Assembly (NCBI GenBank): GCA_016199835.1
Contig: JACQFX010000031.1
Span: 1-38,861 of the forward strand
Length of the DNA: 38,861 bases
DNA from: Nitrosomonadales bacterium
GTDB lineage: Bacteria > Pseudomonadota > Gammaproteobacteria > Burkholderiales > Gallionellaceae
Direction: 5' to 3'
Positions 1 through 6,320 of the stretch are shown one piece after another. Each line of letters starts with the position of its first letter. Position 1 is the stretch's first letter. Both the position numbers and the translations under genes were made by a program. The notes beneath the pieces were generated by a model, which worked only from the letters and a program-made list of their open reading frames with translations, did no database searches and had not been told where the DNA came from.

Positions 1-2
1 GC

Positions 3-110
3 ATCGAGCCGGCCGCCTGGCTCAAAGATACGCTGGAAAAACTTCCGGTCTGGACGATGCGGCGGATCGACGAGCTCCTGCCGCTCAAACCATCAGCACA
101 AATCGGCTGA
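3..110 (+). CDS. IS66-family transposase, C-terminal end (partial)
   Basis: Only the last 35 residues and the stop are present; the gene starts before the window. The residues AAWLKDTLEKLPVW followed by RIDELLPLKP match the typical C-terminal tail of the IS66 DDE transposase (TnpC), a small conserved domain after the catalytic core. The stop at 108-110 lies about 30 bp from the element end, as expected for IS66. No catalytic residues are in view, so activity cannot be judged. Confidence 0.8.
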   Translation: MEPAAWLKDTLEKLPVWTMRRIDELLPLKPSAQIG

Positions 111-118
111 AGTAAACA

Positions 119-140
119 GGTGGCGCGGTTGGACGCTTAC
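119..140 (-). repeat. IS66 terminal inverted repeat (right end)
   Basis: On the minus strand the terminus reads GTAAGCGTCCAACCGCGCCA. The first seven bases are the family-typical end. The partner repeat is outside the window, so the exact length of the repeat is not established. Confidence 0.65.
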
Positions 141-142
141 GC

Positions 143-259
143 CGCACAGGTGTCTCACTCCAGCATGTATATAGAGTAATCGACGAGTATAGAGCCGCAG
201 AGATAGCCGACCGCCAAGGTGGCCTGTTTCCTGATCCTCCTCCTGCACCTGCATCATGA
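143..259 (+). pseudogene. C-terminal fragment of a Mor-like phage transcription activator (truncated by the IS)
   Basis: One frame stays open from the IS boundary to TGA at 257-259. It encodes about 38 residues containing TGVSLQHVYRVIDEYRAA and a tail with GGLFPDPPPAPAS. This resembles the recognition-helix end of Mor/C-type activators of Mu-like phages, followed by a proline-rich tail. The 5' part would have been removed or displaced by the IS66 insertion at 140/141. The TGA overlaps the ATG of the next small ORF in an ATGA, as in tightly packed phage operons. The Mor assignment rests on a short match and is tentative; that this was coding DNA is more secure. Confidence 0.4.
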
Positions 260-348
260 CATTGACTTCGCAAAAGCTCCTTCAAACTCAGATCAACGAT
301 GTAATCACCAGCTACCAACTCGATACTTACGAAAGGAAAGCATCATGA
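256..348 (+). CDS. Tiny coupled ORF in the Mu-like remnant (30 aa)
   Basis: ATG at 256 overlaps the preceding stop (ATGA), and its own TGA at 346-348 overlaps the ATG of the DUF3486 gene at 345. The 30-residue product begins MTLTSQKLLQ and ends LDTYERKAS; I do not recognise it. It also contains the AAGGAAAG ribosome binding site of the next gene. The double ATGA overlap suggests it was translated as part of the phage operon, but it could be a vestige of a longer gene. Confidence 0.35.
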   Translation: MTLTSQKLLQTQINDVITSYQLDTYERKAS

Positions 349-686
349 CACAAAGAAATTCTTGTTCTACCCTTCCCAAGGATATTCGCTTTCAACTACA
401 TCAACGCATCGTTGATTCAGAATTTGGTGATTACTCTGCTCACTCTGACTGGCTTGAATCATTGGGATACTCTATATCCAGATCATCAATACATCGCTAT
501 GTCATGGACAATGAGGAAGAAATCAGGCGCTCAGTTTCTGAACGCAGCGCGTTATCTGAAGACGAGAAATTTATTATTGATATTCGGATGCGTTGCCTTG
601 AAGTATCATCCGGTTTTGCGGAAGGCGATTTCGATCTTCTTTTCAAGAAGGGTGAAGTTGTGTTGAATTGGGTAAAATCTTCCTGA
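345..686 (+). CDS. DUF3486 family protein (Mu gp27-like, probable small terminase subunit), short
   Basis: The product is 113 aa. The start at 345 is chosen because AGGAAAG at 334-340 precedes it and the family N-terminus (residues STLPKDIRFQL) begins there; an upstream in-frame ATG at 219 has no such support. The helix-turn-helix stretch SDWLESLGYSISRSSIHRY (about residues 36-54) is the family signature, as in Mu gp27, which is thought to act in DNA packaging. Family members are usually about 170-190 aa, so the C-terminus is short or divergent. No terminase, portal or other phage gene follows. The gene is richer in A+T than the rest of the window, which fits recent transfer. It is likely a non-functional remnant. 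Confidence 0.7.
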   Translation: MTQRNSCSTLPKDIRFQLHQRIVDSEFGDYSAHSDWLESLGYSISRSSIHRYVMDNEEEIRRSVSERSALSEDEKFIIDIRMRCLEVSSGFAEGDFDLLFKKGEVVLNWVKSS

Positions 687-697
687 TTTTTCTTTTG

Positions 698-726
698 CGA
701 GGGGTAAAAATGATTTTTATTCCTCG
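698..726. other. Strong hairpin just after the DUF3486 gene
   Basis: CGAGGGGTAAAAA and TTTTTATTCCTCG can pair over 13 positions (two of them G-T) around a TGA loop. It lies 11 bp after the stop at 686. No T-run follows on either strand, so it is not a textbook terminator, though the A/T-rich upper stem could still destabilise transcription. The rest of 687-835 is A+T-rich with nothing else recognisable. Confidence 0.4.
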
Positions 727-835
727 ACCCAGTATTTCCCGGTTAAAGTTACTTCTTCCCACATTTATCGCAGTTTTCCCTTAGTATTTATCTCAGAGGG
801 GTTCAGAATATAGAATTTATGAAAAGTGGCAGGCG

Positions 836-866
836 TAAAAAAGCCCGCTATCTTTCGATGGCGGGC
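836..866 (-). terminator. Rho-independent terminator of the tusA-dsrE2-fadL unit
   Basis: On the minus strand GCCCGCCATC and GATAGCGGGC form a 10-bp stem (one G-U) around a GAAA tetraloop, followed directly by a run of seven T. It starts 30 bp after the fadL-family stop. Confidence 0.9.
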
Positions 867-895
867 CTCATGCAACAATCAAGATCGGTTGGCGA

Positions 896-2233
896 TTACC
901 AGCCGTAGGAAATGCCGATCGAGTCTTCATACATATTGAGGTTAACCTCGCCGCCGCCAAACGACGGTGAAATCGAACCTGAGCCGCTGACTTTTTTGTT
1001 AAAGGCATGCACGTAAGCAACGGTAACTTCTCTGTTGTTCTCCAGTTTCCATGTTCCGCCCAAGGTCAGGTGATCCTGAACGATGCCTGGTGCAAGGATG
1101 TTAAAGAAAGTCTCCTTGCTTGGTATGGGCTGATCGGAATGGTCATAACCTGCACGAACGGTAAATTTCGTACTGTAGGCATGGCTGACTCCAAGCTTGT
1201 AGACGGTTAAATTTTGCCAGCCAAATCCTGGCCCGCCATTGGATCCTAGTTGTTGCGCAACAGAGCCGGAATCATGTACCGAAGGCACATCCGAATAATT
1301 GATACGCTCGATATCAAATGCCACAGTCGTCTCAGGTTTGATTTTATATGCGATACCAAGGCCGTATTTCGAAGGTATATCGAAACTACCTTGGTCAGCA
1401 AAAAGCCCTTGGTATTTAGTGAATTTCCCCATCTTGGTTTTAGTCTGGTAGGTTGCCCCAAGCGTCATCCCAGGCTGAACCTCACCGGTCCAGCCCAGCC
1501 TTAAACCATAGCCAGTCGAAGTGTCAGTTCCATTATTAGTGACACTACCTGGACTCGCAGTTGGACTGTAAGCAGGATTGGTAGTAAACCCGCCTATACC
1601 ATCTGGGCATGCACCAAAAGAGGTGAGGCAGTCAAATGGCTGCAAACCTGTTGCGCTGAAACGCTGGTAAGCCAGATTCAGTGCGATGCCCACTGCACTG
1701 GTATCGTTGTATTTCATCGACCAGGTTGGGGCAATGAAAAGCTGCTCCAGATTGATGCCCATCTGGCCACTTGCGCCGAATGGAGCGAGCGGATTTGTAT
1801 TGTATTGGGTATTCATGCCGCCATTTCCGAATACCGACACGCCAACTGAAGTATTGGCATTAATCATTTTGTTATAGCCGAATTGAGGGATGAAGAAGTC
1901 GCTCTTGCCATTGCCATCGAATTCGCCATTCAGCGTCCCACCACCACAGGCATATGGCCCCAGAACACCGGCGCTGCAATCATTGCCATTCACACTTGCC
2001 TTGCGATGCGGCATGAACAGAATCAGCCCAATGTCAGTTCGATCACCTACCATCACCATGCCTGCCGGATTGTTGGCGGCTGCAAGGGCGTCCTGCGGCA
2101 GGGCGATGCTTGCACCGCCCATGCCTTCGTTTTTCATGCCATAAGCGATCGGGAAATATCCGTTAGTGGCATGCGCCATCGGCGAGACTATCCCTCCGGC
2201 TATCAGCAATGACGCGATGATTCTCAGTTTCAT
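896..2233 (-). CDS. OmpP1/FadL/TodX-family outer membrane transport protein
   Basis: The product is 445 aa, the usual FadL size. A signal peptide (MKLRIIASLLIAGG, cleavage after AHA near residue 22) is followed by the FadL-like plug start NGYFPIAYGMKNEGMGGAS and the NNPAGM motif. The rest is glycine- and aromatic-rich beta-strand sequence ending in YGW, a typical barrel terminus. GGGGAA precedes the ATG. FadL proteins carry hydrophobic molecules across the outer membrane. This copy sits 44 bp downstream of dsrE2 and is the last gene before a terminator, so it is probably co-expressed with tusA-dsrE2. A sulfur-related substrate is an inference from that context; an ordinary fatty acid or hydrocarbon role cannot be excluded. 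Confidence 0.88.
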   Translation of the reverse strand: MKLRIIASLLIAGGIVSPMAHATNGYFPIAYGMKNEGMGGASIALPQDALAAANNPAGMVMVGDRTDIGLILFMPHRKASVNGNDCSAGVLGPYACGGGTLNGEFDGNGKSDFFIPQFGYNKMINANTSVGVSVFGNGGMNTQYNTNPLAPFGASGQMGINLEQLFIAPTWSMKYNDTSAVGIALNLAYQRFSATGLQPFDCLTSFGACPDGIGGFTTNPAYSPTASPGSVTNNGTDTSTGYGLRLGWTGEVQPGMTLGATYQTKTKMGKFTKYQGLFADQGSFDIPSKYGLGIAYKIKPETTVAFDIERINYSDVPSVHDSGSVAQQLGSNGGPGFGWQNLTVYKLGVSHAYSTKFTVRAGYDHSDQPIPSKETFFNILAPGIVQDHLTLGGTWKLENNREVTVAYVHAFNKKVSGSGSISPSFGGGEVNLNMYEDSIGISYGW

Positions 2234-2277
2234 GATGTTCCCCTTTTGGTTATGTTGTGTGTTGAAATTTGTGGCGG

Positions 2278-2742
2278 TTAAATGAAAAGACAGATGTCGG
2301 CATCTCCGGCGAATTCCAGGAACGACGCAGCGCCGCCGTATTCGATGCCGTCTATGAAGTCGCTCTTTTCGAATTCAAACAGGTCAACCGTCATCTGGCA
2401 AGCGGTAAATTTGACGTCGGCTTCCTGACACAGGGCGCGCAATTCGGCAAGCGAGGCGACGCCTTTCTTTTTCATCTTGTCCTTCATCATCATGGTCGCC
2501 ATGGCTTCCATACCGGGCAGCATCTGCACGAATACGGGCATAGGCACCGGCATTGGCATCGCCGGATTGGCCAGCGGGCTGATCTTCACGTCGGACAGAT
2601 CCTTGCGCAGCAAGGTCAAGCCGTAGAAGGTGAAAAAGATATGCACGTCGTAACCCAGTGCGGCGGCGGTGGAGCCGAGGATGAATGGTGGATAGGCCAT
2701 GTCCAGCGTGCCCTTGGTGGCGATGAGCGCCATTTTTTTCAT
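2278..2742 (-). CDS. DsrE2-type DsrE/DsrF-like sulfur-carrier protein
   Basis: The product is 154 aa. The start MALIATKGTLDMAYPPFILG and the methionine/proline-rich stretch around residues 58-88 are typical of the DsrE2 branch, which has an extra insert compared with DsrE. Cys105 and Cys115 (in KFTACQMTVDLF) are the expected sulfur-binding cysteines. In sulfur oxidisers DsrE2 works with TusA and a rhodanese to pass sulfane sulfur to cytoplasmic oxidation systems (rDsr or sHdr), although neither of those lies in this window. tusA is 23 bp upstream and a fadL-family gene 44 bp downstream. DsrE2 proteins are often membrane-associated, but no convincing transmembrane helix is seen here. Confidence 0.85.
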   Translation of the reverse strand: MKKMALIATKGTLDMAYPPFILGSTAAALGYDVHIFFTFYGLTLLRKDLSDVKISPLANPAMPMPVPMPVFVQMLPGMEAMATMMMKDKMKKKGVASLAELRALCQEADVKFTACQMTVDLFEFEKSDFIDGIEYGGAASFLEFAGDADICLFI

Positions 2743-2765
2743 GATAGTTCCTTCGCGATTACGGA

Positions 2766-2993
2766 TTACTTTTTCTGCATGAAGAAAATGTACTCGCCAT
2801 TTTCTTCTGATTGCGAGACCAGGGGATTTCCCGTCTGGTTGGCGAAGGCCTGCATGTCTTTCACCGAGCCGCAGTCGGTGGAAACGACTTTCAGTATCTG
2901 CCCGGACGCCATGTCGGCCAGCGATTTCTTGGTTTTCAATATGGGCAGCGGGCAGTTCAGGCCGCGTGCATCGAGTTCTTTATCAACATTCAT
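2766..2993 (-). CDS. tusA: TusA/SirA-family sulfurtransferase
   Basis: The product is 75 aa from the ATG at 2993, chosen because GGAGAA lies 4 bp upstream; an in-frame ATG at 3005 would add four residues but has no ribosome site. The family motif NCPLPILKTKK carries the sulfur-binding cysteine at residue 14 in a CPxP context. TusA proteins bind persulfide sulfur and hand it to partners. In E. coli this serves tRNA thiolation; next to dsrE2 in sulfur oxidisers it serves dissimilatory sulfur transfer, which is the likelier job here. It is the first gene of tusA-dsrE2-fadL. A bipartite motif shared with the soeA promoter region lies about 105-140 bp upstream. Confidence 0.9.
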   Translation of the reverse strand: MNVDKELDARGLNCPLPILKTKKSLADMASGQILKVVSTDCGSVKDMQAFANQTGNPLVSQSEENGEYIFFMQKK

Positions 2994-3097
2994 GCTGTTC
3001 TCCATAATCTAATGACAATCTGTTTTTCCATGCCGGATCCGAGGTAAAACCGGCTTCGACCCAGTATCGCTATTAAGTTGAATTACTCGATTTCAGT

Positions 3098-3132
3098 CTA
3101 TAGCCTCCATGGGTGATGTCTGTATAGCCCAT
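3098..3132 (-). promoter_or_regulatory. Bipartite motif upstream of tusA, shared with soeA
   Basis: On the plus strand CTATAGCC (3098-3105) is followed after exactly 16 bp by GTATAGCCCAT (3122-3132). The same two boxes with the same spacing occur upstream of soeA at 10086-10120. In gene orientation the site reads ATGGGCTATAC-N16-GGCTATAG. It could bind an activator that controls both sulfur units, but the regulator is unknown. Only two copies were compared. Confidence 0.5.
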
Positions 3133-3143
3133 AAGAGCTATAC
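3122..3143. promoter_or_regulatory. Palindrome upstream of tusA
   Basis: GTATAGC (3122-3128) and GCTATAC (3137-3143) are perfect 7-bp inverted arms around an 8-bp spacer. The left arm is one box of the bipartite motif shared with soeA. The right arm has no counterpart at soeA. It may be a dimer-binding operator. Confidence 0.4.
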
Positions 3144-3169
3144 GGTGCAAGTTGCTGCACATGCCGCCA

Positions 3170-4000
3170 TCAATTGCGCACGACCAGCACCGGGCTTTCC
3201 GCCAATCCCAGCACTTTCTGTGTGGTTCCGCCGAGAGGGGCGCGAACCACATTGCTTTCGCCGTGCCGGCCGATGACGATCAGATCCGTGCCCTGTGTCT
3301 TGGCTGCTGCCAGAATCAACTCGAATGCTTTGCCGATGAGTATGCGCCCCAGTGCATTGGCACCTGCCGCAGAGGCGATGTTCATGGCCGATGCGAGGTT
3401 CTTTTCTGCTTCGGCACGGAGTGTAGGGGTGTCATGGCTGGCGACGCTGATGAAGGTAAGCGGCAGGCCGCAACGCGCGGCAATGGCTGCGGCGACCGTG
3501 GCAACCCGTGTGGCGGCTACAGAACTGTCGATGGCGGCCAGCACACCGTGTGACCACATGTGCGCGGCGCGCGGTACGAACAGTACGCTGCACGGCGCGT
3601 GGCTCACCACCTTGCTGACCATTTCGCCGACCAGCAGCCGGGCGAGGAAACCTTGCTTGCCCCGACGGCGCACGATGATGAGATCGCTGTCGCACCGGGT
3701 GGCTTCATCCACGATCTCGCGGTAGGGTTCGGAACCATGGCGCGCGACTATGTTCAGTTCAACTCCTGCTTGCTGCGCCTGCGCACGTAGTGCAGCTATC
3801 TTCGTGGCGGCTTCACGCTCCGCGCGCTCGGCGAGTTGGGGCGCTGCTGCTTCAAACTCCGGGTTGCTCAATACCGGCAGCACCGCGTTCAACGGCAGGC
3901 CGCAACTGTGTGCCATTTCCAGTGCGACGCGCTCGGCGCCCACGTCGAATTCAGTGTGTTCGCTGGCCAGCAGGAGGCGGAAAAAAGGATGGGTGTTCAT
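3170..4000 (-). CDS. Tandem universal stress protein (two UspA domains)
   Basis: The product is 276 aa from the ATG at 4000 (MNTHPFFRLLLASEHTEFD). An in-frame start at 4093 is rejected because it lies inside the preceding membrane-protein gene. Two UspA folds follow each other. The first (about residues 6-140) ends in PCSVLFVPRA, and the second (about 145-276) has the ATP-loop-like IGRHGESNVVRAPLGGTTQK and ends in PVLVVRN. Such tandem Usp proteins are cytoplasmic nucleotide binders with stress roles. It is the last gene of the soe operon, 7 bp after the small membrane protein stop. The link with sulfite metabolism is positional only. Confidence 0.85.
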   Translation of the reverse strand: MNTHPFFRLLLASEHTEFDVGAERVALEMAHSCGLPLNAVLPVLSNPEFEAAAPQLAERAEREAATKIAALRAQAQQAGVELNIVARHGSEPYREIVDEATRCDSDLIIVRRRGKQGFLARLLVGEMVSKVVSHAPCSVLFVPRAAHMWSHGVLAAIDSSVAATRVATVAAAIAARCGLPLTFISVASHDTPTLRAEAEKNLASAMNIASAAGANALGRILIGKAFELILAAAKTQGTDLIVIGRHGESNVVRAPLGGTTQKVLGLAESPVLVVRN

Positions 4001-4007
4001 AGAATTC

Positions 4008-4418
4008 TCAGTGTCCGGCGGTAAGAATACCAGAGGCCGCCAGGACCAGGATGCCGATCTCAGATATGCAGATGCCGGCATAGATCCAATCACGGCGAGC
4101 GCTGTAAATGGGAATGACAGCCATCAGACAGAGCAACGAACAGCTCGACAGCCAGGCGATGCCGAACAGGCTGGCGAAGTCGCCCTGTTGCAGCATGCTC
4201 ATCCAGTGCCAGCCGGTGGGCGTGTTGGTTGCAGCCAGATATTCATGCGACGGCATTTGCCACAGATGAGGCAATTGATCCAGCGGTATATACGCGGGCA
4301 ACAGGCCGAATGCGTATGCGAGGAAGGCTGCGGTGGAGATCGCCAGCCCGGAACGCGAACCCCAGTAGAGCAGGGTGGCATAGCGCTGTTGCTCCTGCGT
4401 GGTGTCGAGTTTGCTCAT
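4008..4418 (-). CDS. Small membrane protein of the soe-tauE operon, function unknown
   Basis: The product is 136 aa. The start at 4418 (MSKLDTTQEQQRYATLLYWG) overlaps the tauE stop as ATGA and has GGGGAT upstream; longer in-frame starts run antisense-like through tauE and are rejected. Three or four hydrophobic segments are visible: about residues 24-45, 85-105 and 112-132. No family is recognised. Its place beside tauE recalls the small DUF1634-type partners often found next to TauE/SafE permeases, but I cannot show homology. An accessory role in sulfur oxyanion export or membrane assembly of Soe is an inference from context. Confidence 0.7.
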   Translation of the reverse strand: MSKLDTTQEQQRYATLLYWGSRSGLAISTAAFLAYAFGLLPAYIPLDQLPHLWQMPSHEYLAATNTPTGWHWMSMLQQGDFASLFGIAWLSSCSLLCLMAVIPIYSARRDWIYAGICISEIGILVLAASGILTAGH

Positions 4419-5347
4419 ACCCATATCCCCAATCCTTTGAGCAGCGCGCGCAATCCGGCGAACAGCAGCAGCGCGATCACCAGCCTGCGCACGGCGGAAG
4501 CTTTCAGCACATGCAGCAGGCGTGCGCCTATCATCGCGCCCAGCATCATGCCGATCACCGACGGCACCGCGATCATCGCCAGCACCGCGCCCTTGTTCAG
4601 GTATACCCAGGCGGCGGAAGAGTCCACCAGCGTCAGGATGAAACTGGAAGTGCCCGCCGAGACCTTGATCGGCGCGCCCATCAACAGGTTGAGCACCGGC
4701 ACGTTGGCCCAGCCCGCGCCCATGCCAAACATGCCTGCAAGGAAGCCGATGCCGATGAACAGTATGAGCCCGGTCAGTGTGCGATGCACTTGCCAATGGA
4801 TGTCGCGGCTGCTGGCGGCGTCGTAGTAGAGGCCGCTCATCGCCAGTGCGGTAGACAGGCTGTCTGGCTTTTGCACGTCGGGGAATTCGGATTTTTTTGC
4901 CGTGGCCATCAGCACCACAATGCCGAGTATGGTCAGCCCCAGAGCGATCTGCACGACGTTGGCCGGAATCGCCAGCCCCATCATTGCACCCGCGATCGAA
5001 CTGGCCGAAGCCAGCAATGCCAGCGGCAAGGCAAGACGCAGATTGGCCAGCCCGCCGCGCAACAACAGCGGCCCGGCGGACAGCGCGCTGGCCAGCGCCA
5101 CCAGCAATCCTGCGCCGCGCACGAAGTCGAGATGGAAAGGAAAAAAGCCGCCGACGATGGGCACGAACAGCACACCGCCGCCGACGCCGGAGGGCACCGC
5201 GACGATGCCCATCAGGAAGCAGGTGAAGAACAGCGCCACCGGCCATACCCACCACGCCGTGGTGTCTGCGGCTGTTTCGGCAGCCTCGGATGGAAGCGCG
5301 AAGAACAGAAGGGCAACAGGTAATAGCCAGAGCAATGTGCGTTTCAT
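4415..5347 (-). CDS. TauE/SafE-family sulfite/organosulfonate exporter
   Basis: The product is 310 aa with about eight hydrophobic segments. The N-terminus looks like a cleavable signal (MKRTLLWLLPVALLFFALPS, then EAAE) before the first repeat. The repeat signature PSGVGGGVLFVPIV (about residues 52-65) and the second-half counterpart GIGFLAGMFGMGAGWANVPVL are characteristic of TauE/SafE. These permeases move sulfite, sulfoacetate or related anions across the inner membrane. It starts 4 bp after the soeC stop and overlaps the next gene by 4 bp. Lying directly behind a cytoplasmic sulfite dehydrogenase, it probably exports excess sulfite or the sulfate formed. Confidence 0.87.
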   Translation of the reverse strand: MKRTLLWLLPVALLFFALPSEAAETAADTTAWWVWPVALFFTCFLMGIVAVPSGVGGGVLFVPIVGGFFPFHLDFVRGAGLLVALASALSAGPLLLRGGLANLRLALPLALLASASSIAGAMMGLAIPANVVQIALGLTILGIVVLMATAKKSEFPDVQKPDSLSTALAMSGLYYDAASSRDIHWQVHRTLTGLILFIGIGFLAGMFGMGAGWANVPVLNLLMGAPIKVSAGTSSFILTLVDSSAAWVYLNKGAVLAMIAVPSVIGMMLGAMIGARLLHVLKASAVRRLVIALLLFAGLRALLKGLGIWV

Positions 5348-5351
5348 TGGG

Positions 5352-6320
5352 TCAGCCTATGGTCTGGTAGTAGAGGTTTTGCGGATGATTGGCTTCGGCG
5401 AAGAAGAACCAGCGCTCGGCCAGCAGCCCGGCATATTGCAGGAGAAATGCGGCGCCCAGCAGTGCCGCCGAATGAGACAGGGCGAGCAACAGCAGGGGAG
5501 CGCCAAAGGTCAGCGCAAGGAATGCAGGCTTGATCGTGCGTATGAACGATGCACTCTTGCCGTGAAAGAATTCGCGCGTGTTGAACGAACCGCCCATCGC
5601 ACCCTGCGATTTCTGCGCTATGCGCGGATGCTTGATGCCTATCGCCGTTTGCAGCGTCGAAGTCGGGCGCAGGCGCGCATTGCGCCACAGCGTAGCGCTG
5701 CGGTTCAACAATCCCAGCAAGGTGATGATGAACGCCCAGCCCGCGAAGAAGCCCGCCTGATCCGATCCGGCCAGTGCCGCATAGAGCGCGGCCAGCGTAA
5801 AGCCGGATGCGCTGCCGAGCAGGATAAAGTTGACGATGGTAAGCGGCGTGTGCCACTCGCGCAGAAAACGCAGACAGGCATAGATCATCGCGGTGCAAGC
5901 GAACAGCGCGAAGGCGAGCAGCGTGCCTATGCTGCCCAATACGACGCTAAGGTCTATCGGCTGTCCGCCCGGCAGGATCACGAACAACGGCCGGTACGCC
6001 AGCAGGTGTGCCATGCCATACAGGAACACGATGCCCATGAATGCGGGCAGCGCGATGACTTCGCGCGACAGCCAGGAGGTGCGCCATTGCGCTGCGGCGC
6101 GCCATGCGCGTTCCGGATGGCCGAGATGGAAGAAGGATGCGGCCAGTCCGGCGATCAGGAGCAGGAGTGCCAGCAGGCTGCCAAAGCCGTAGAACGCATC
6201 CTCCTGCAAAGGCAACAGGCCGAACACGGCATAGGATTGTTGCGTGAACAGCGCGAGGAACAGACCCTGGCCTGCGCCTATCAATGTGGTGAGGAAGATG
6301 ACGGAGAATGCGGGTTTCAT
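5352..6320 (-). CDS. soeC: SoeC: membrane anchor subunit of sulfite dehydrogenase (DmsC/NrfD-like)
   Basis: The product is 322 aa with about eight to nine transmembrane segments. The motif SFFHLGHPERAWRAAAQWRTSWLSRE (about residues 63-88) is diagnostic of the DmsC branch. This subunit anchors the molybdoenzyme at the cytoplasmic face and passes electrons to quinone. Its ATG shares a base with the soeB stop (TGATG), so translation is coupled. The A-B-C gene order with a Tat-less catalytic subunit fits SoeABC as in purple sulfur bacteria, rather than periplasmic DMSO reductase. It could in principle be another DmsC-type anchor, but the context favours sulfite. Confidence 0.87.
   Translation of the reverse strand: MKPAFSVIFLTTLIGAGQGLFLALFTQQSYAVFGLLPLQEDAFYGFGSLLALLLLIAGLAASFFHLGHPERAWRAAAQWRTSWLSREVIALPAFMGIVFLYGMAHLLAYRPLFVILPGGQPIDLSVVLGSIGTLLAFALFACTAMIYACLRFLREWHTPLTIVNFILLGSASGFTLAALYAALAGSDQAGFFAGWAFIITLLGLLNRSATLWRNARLRPTSTLQTAIGIKHPRIAQKSQGAMGGSFNTREFFHGKSASFIRTIKPAFLALTFGAPLLLLALSHSAALLGAAFLLQYAGLLAERWFFFAEANHPQNLYYQTIG

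Larger units (their letters stand above)
1..140 (+). mobile_element. Right end of an IS66-family insertion sequence
   Basis: The window opens inside an IS66-family element. The last 36 codons of its transposase are followed by 30 bp ending in GGACGCTTAC at 140. Read from outside inward the end is GTAAGCGTCC, which fits the GTAAGCG terminus known for this family. IS66 elements usually make an 8-bp target duplication, which would be 141-148 here, but the left copy is outside the window. The DNA just beyond 140 reads as the tail of a phage-type protein, which suggests insertion into a prophage gene. Confidence 0.8.

Noticed and set aside
4419-5255. Upstream extension of the small membrane protein gene to 5255
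   Set aside because: The extension overlaps tauE in another frame and is Arg/Ala-rich; the coupled ATG at 4418 with a ribosome site explains the gene.
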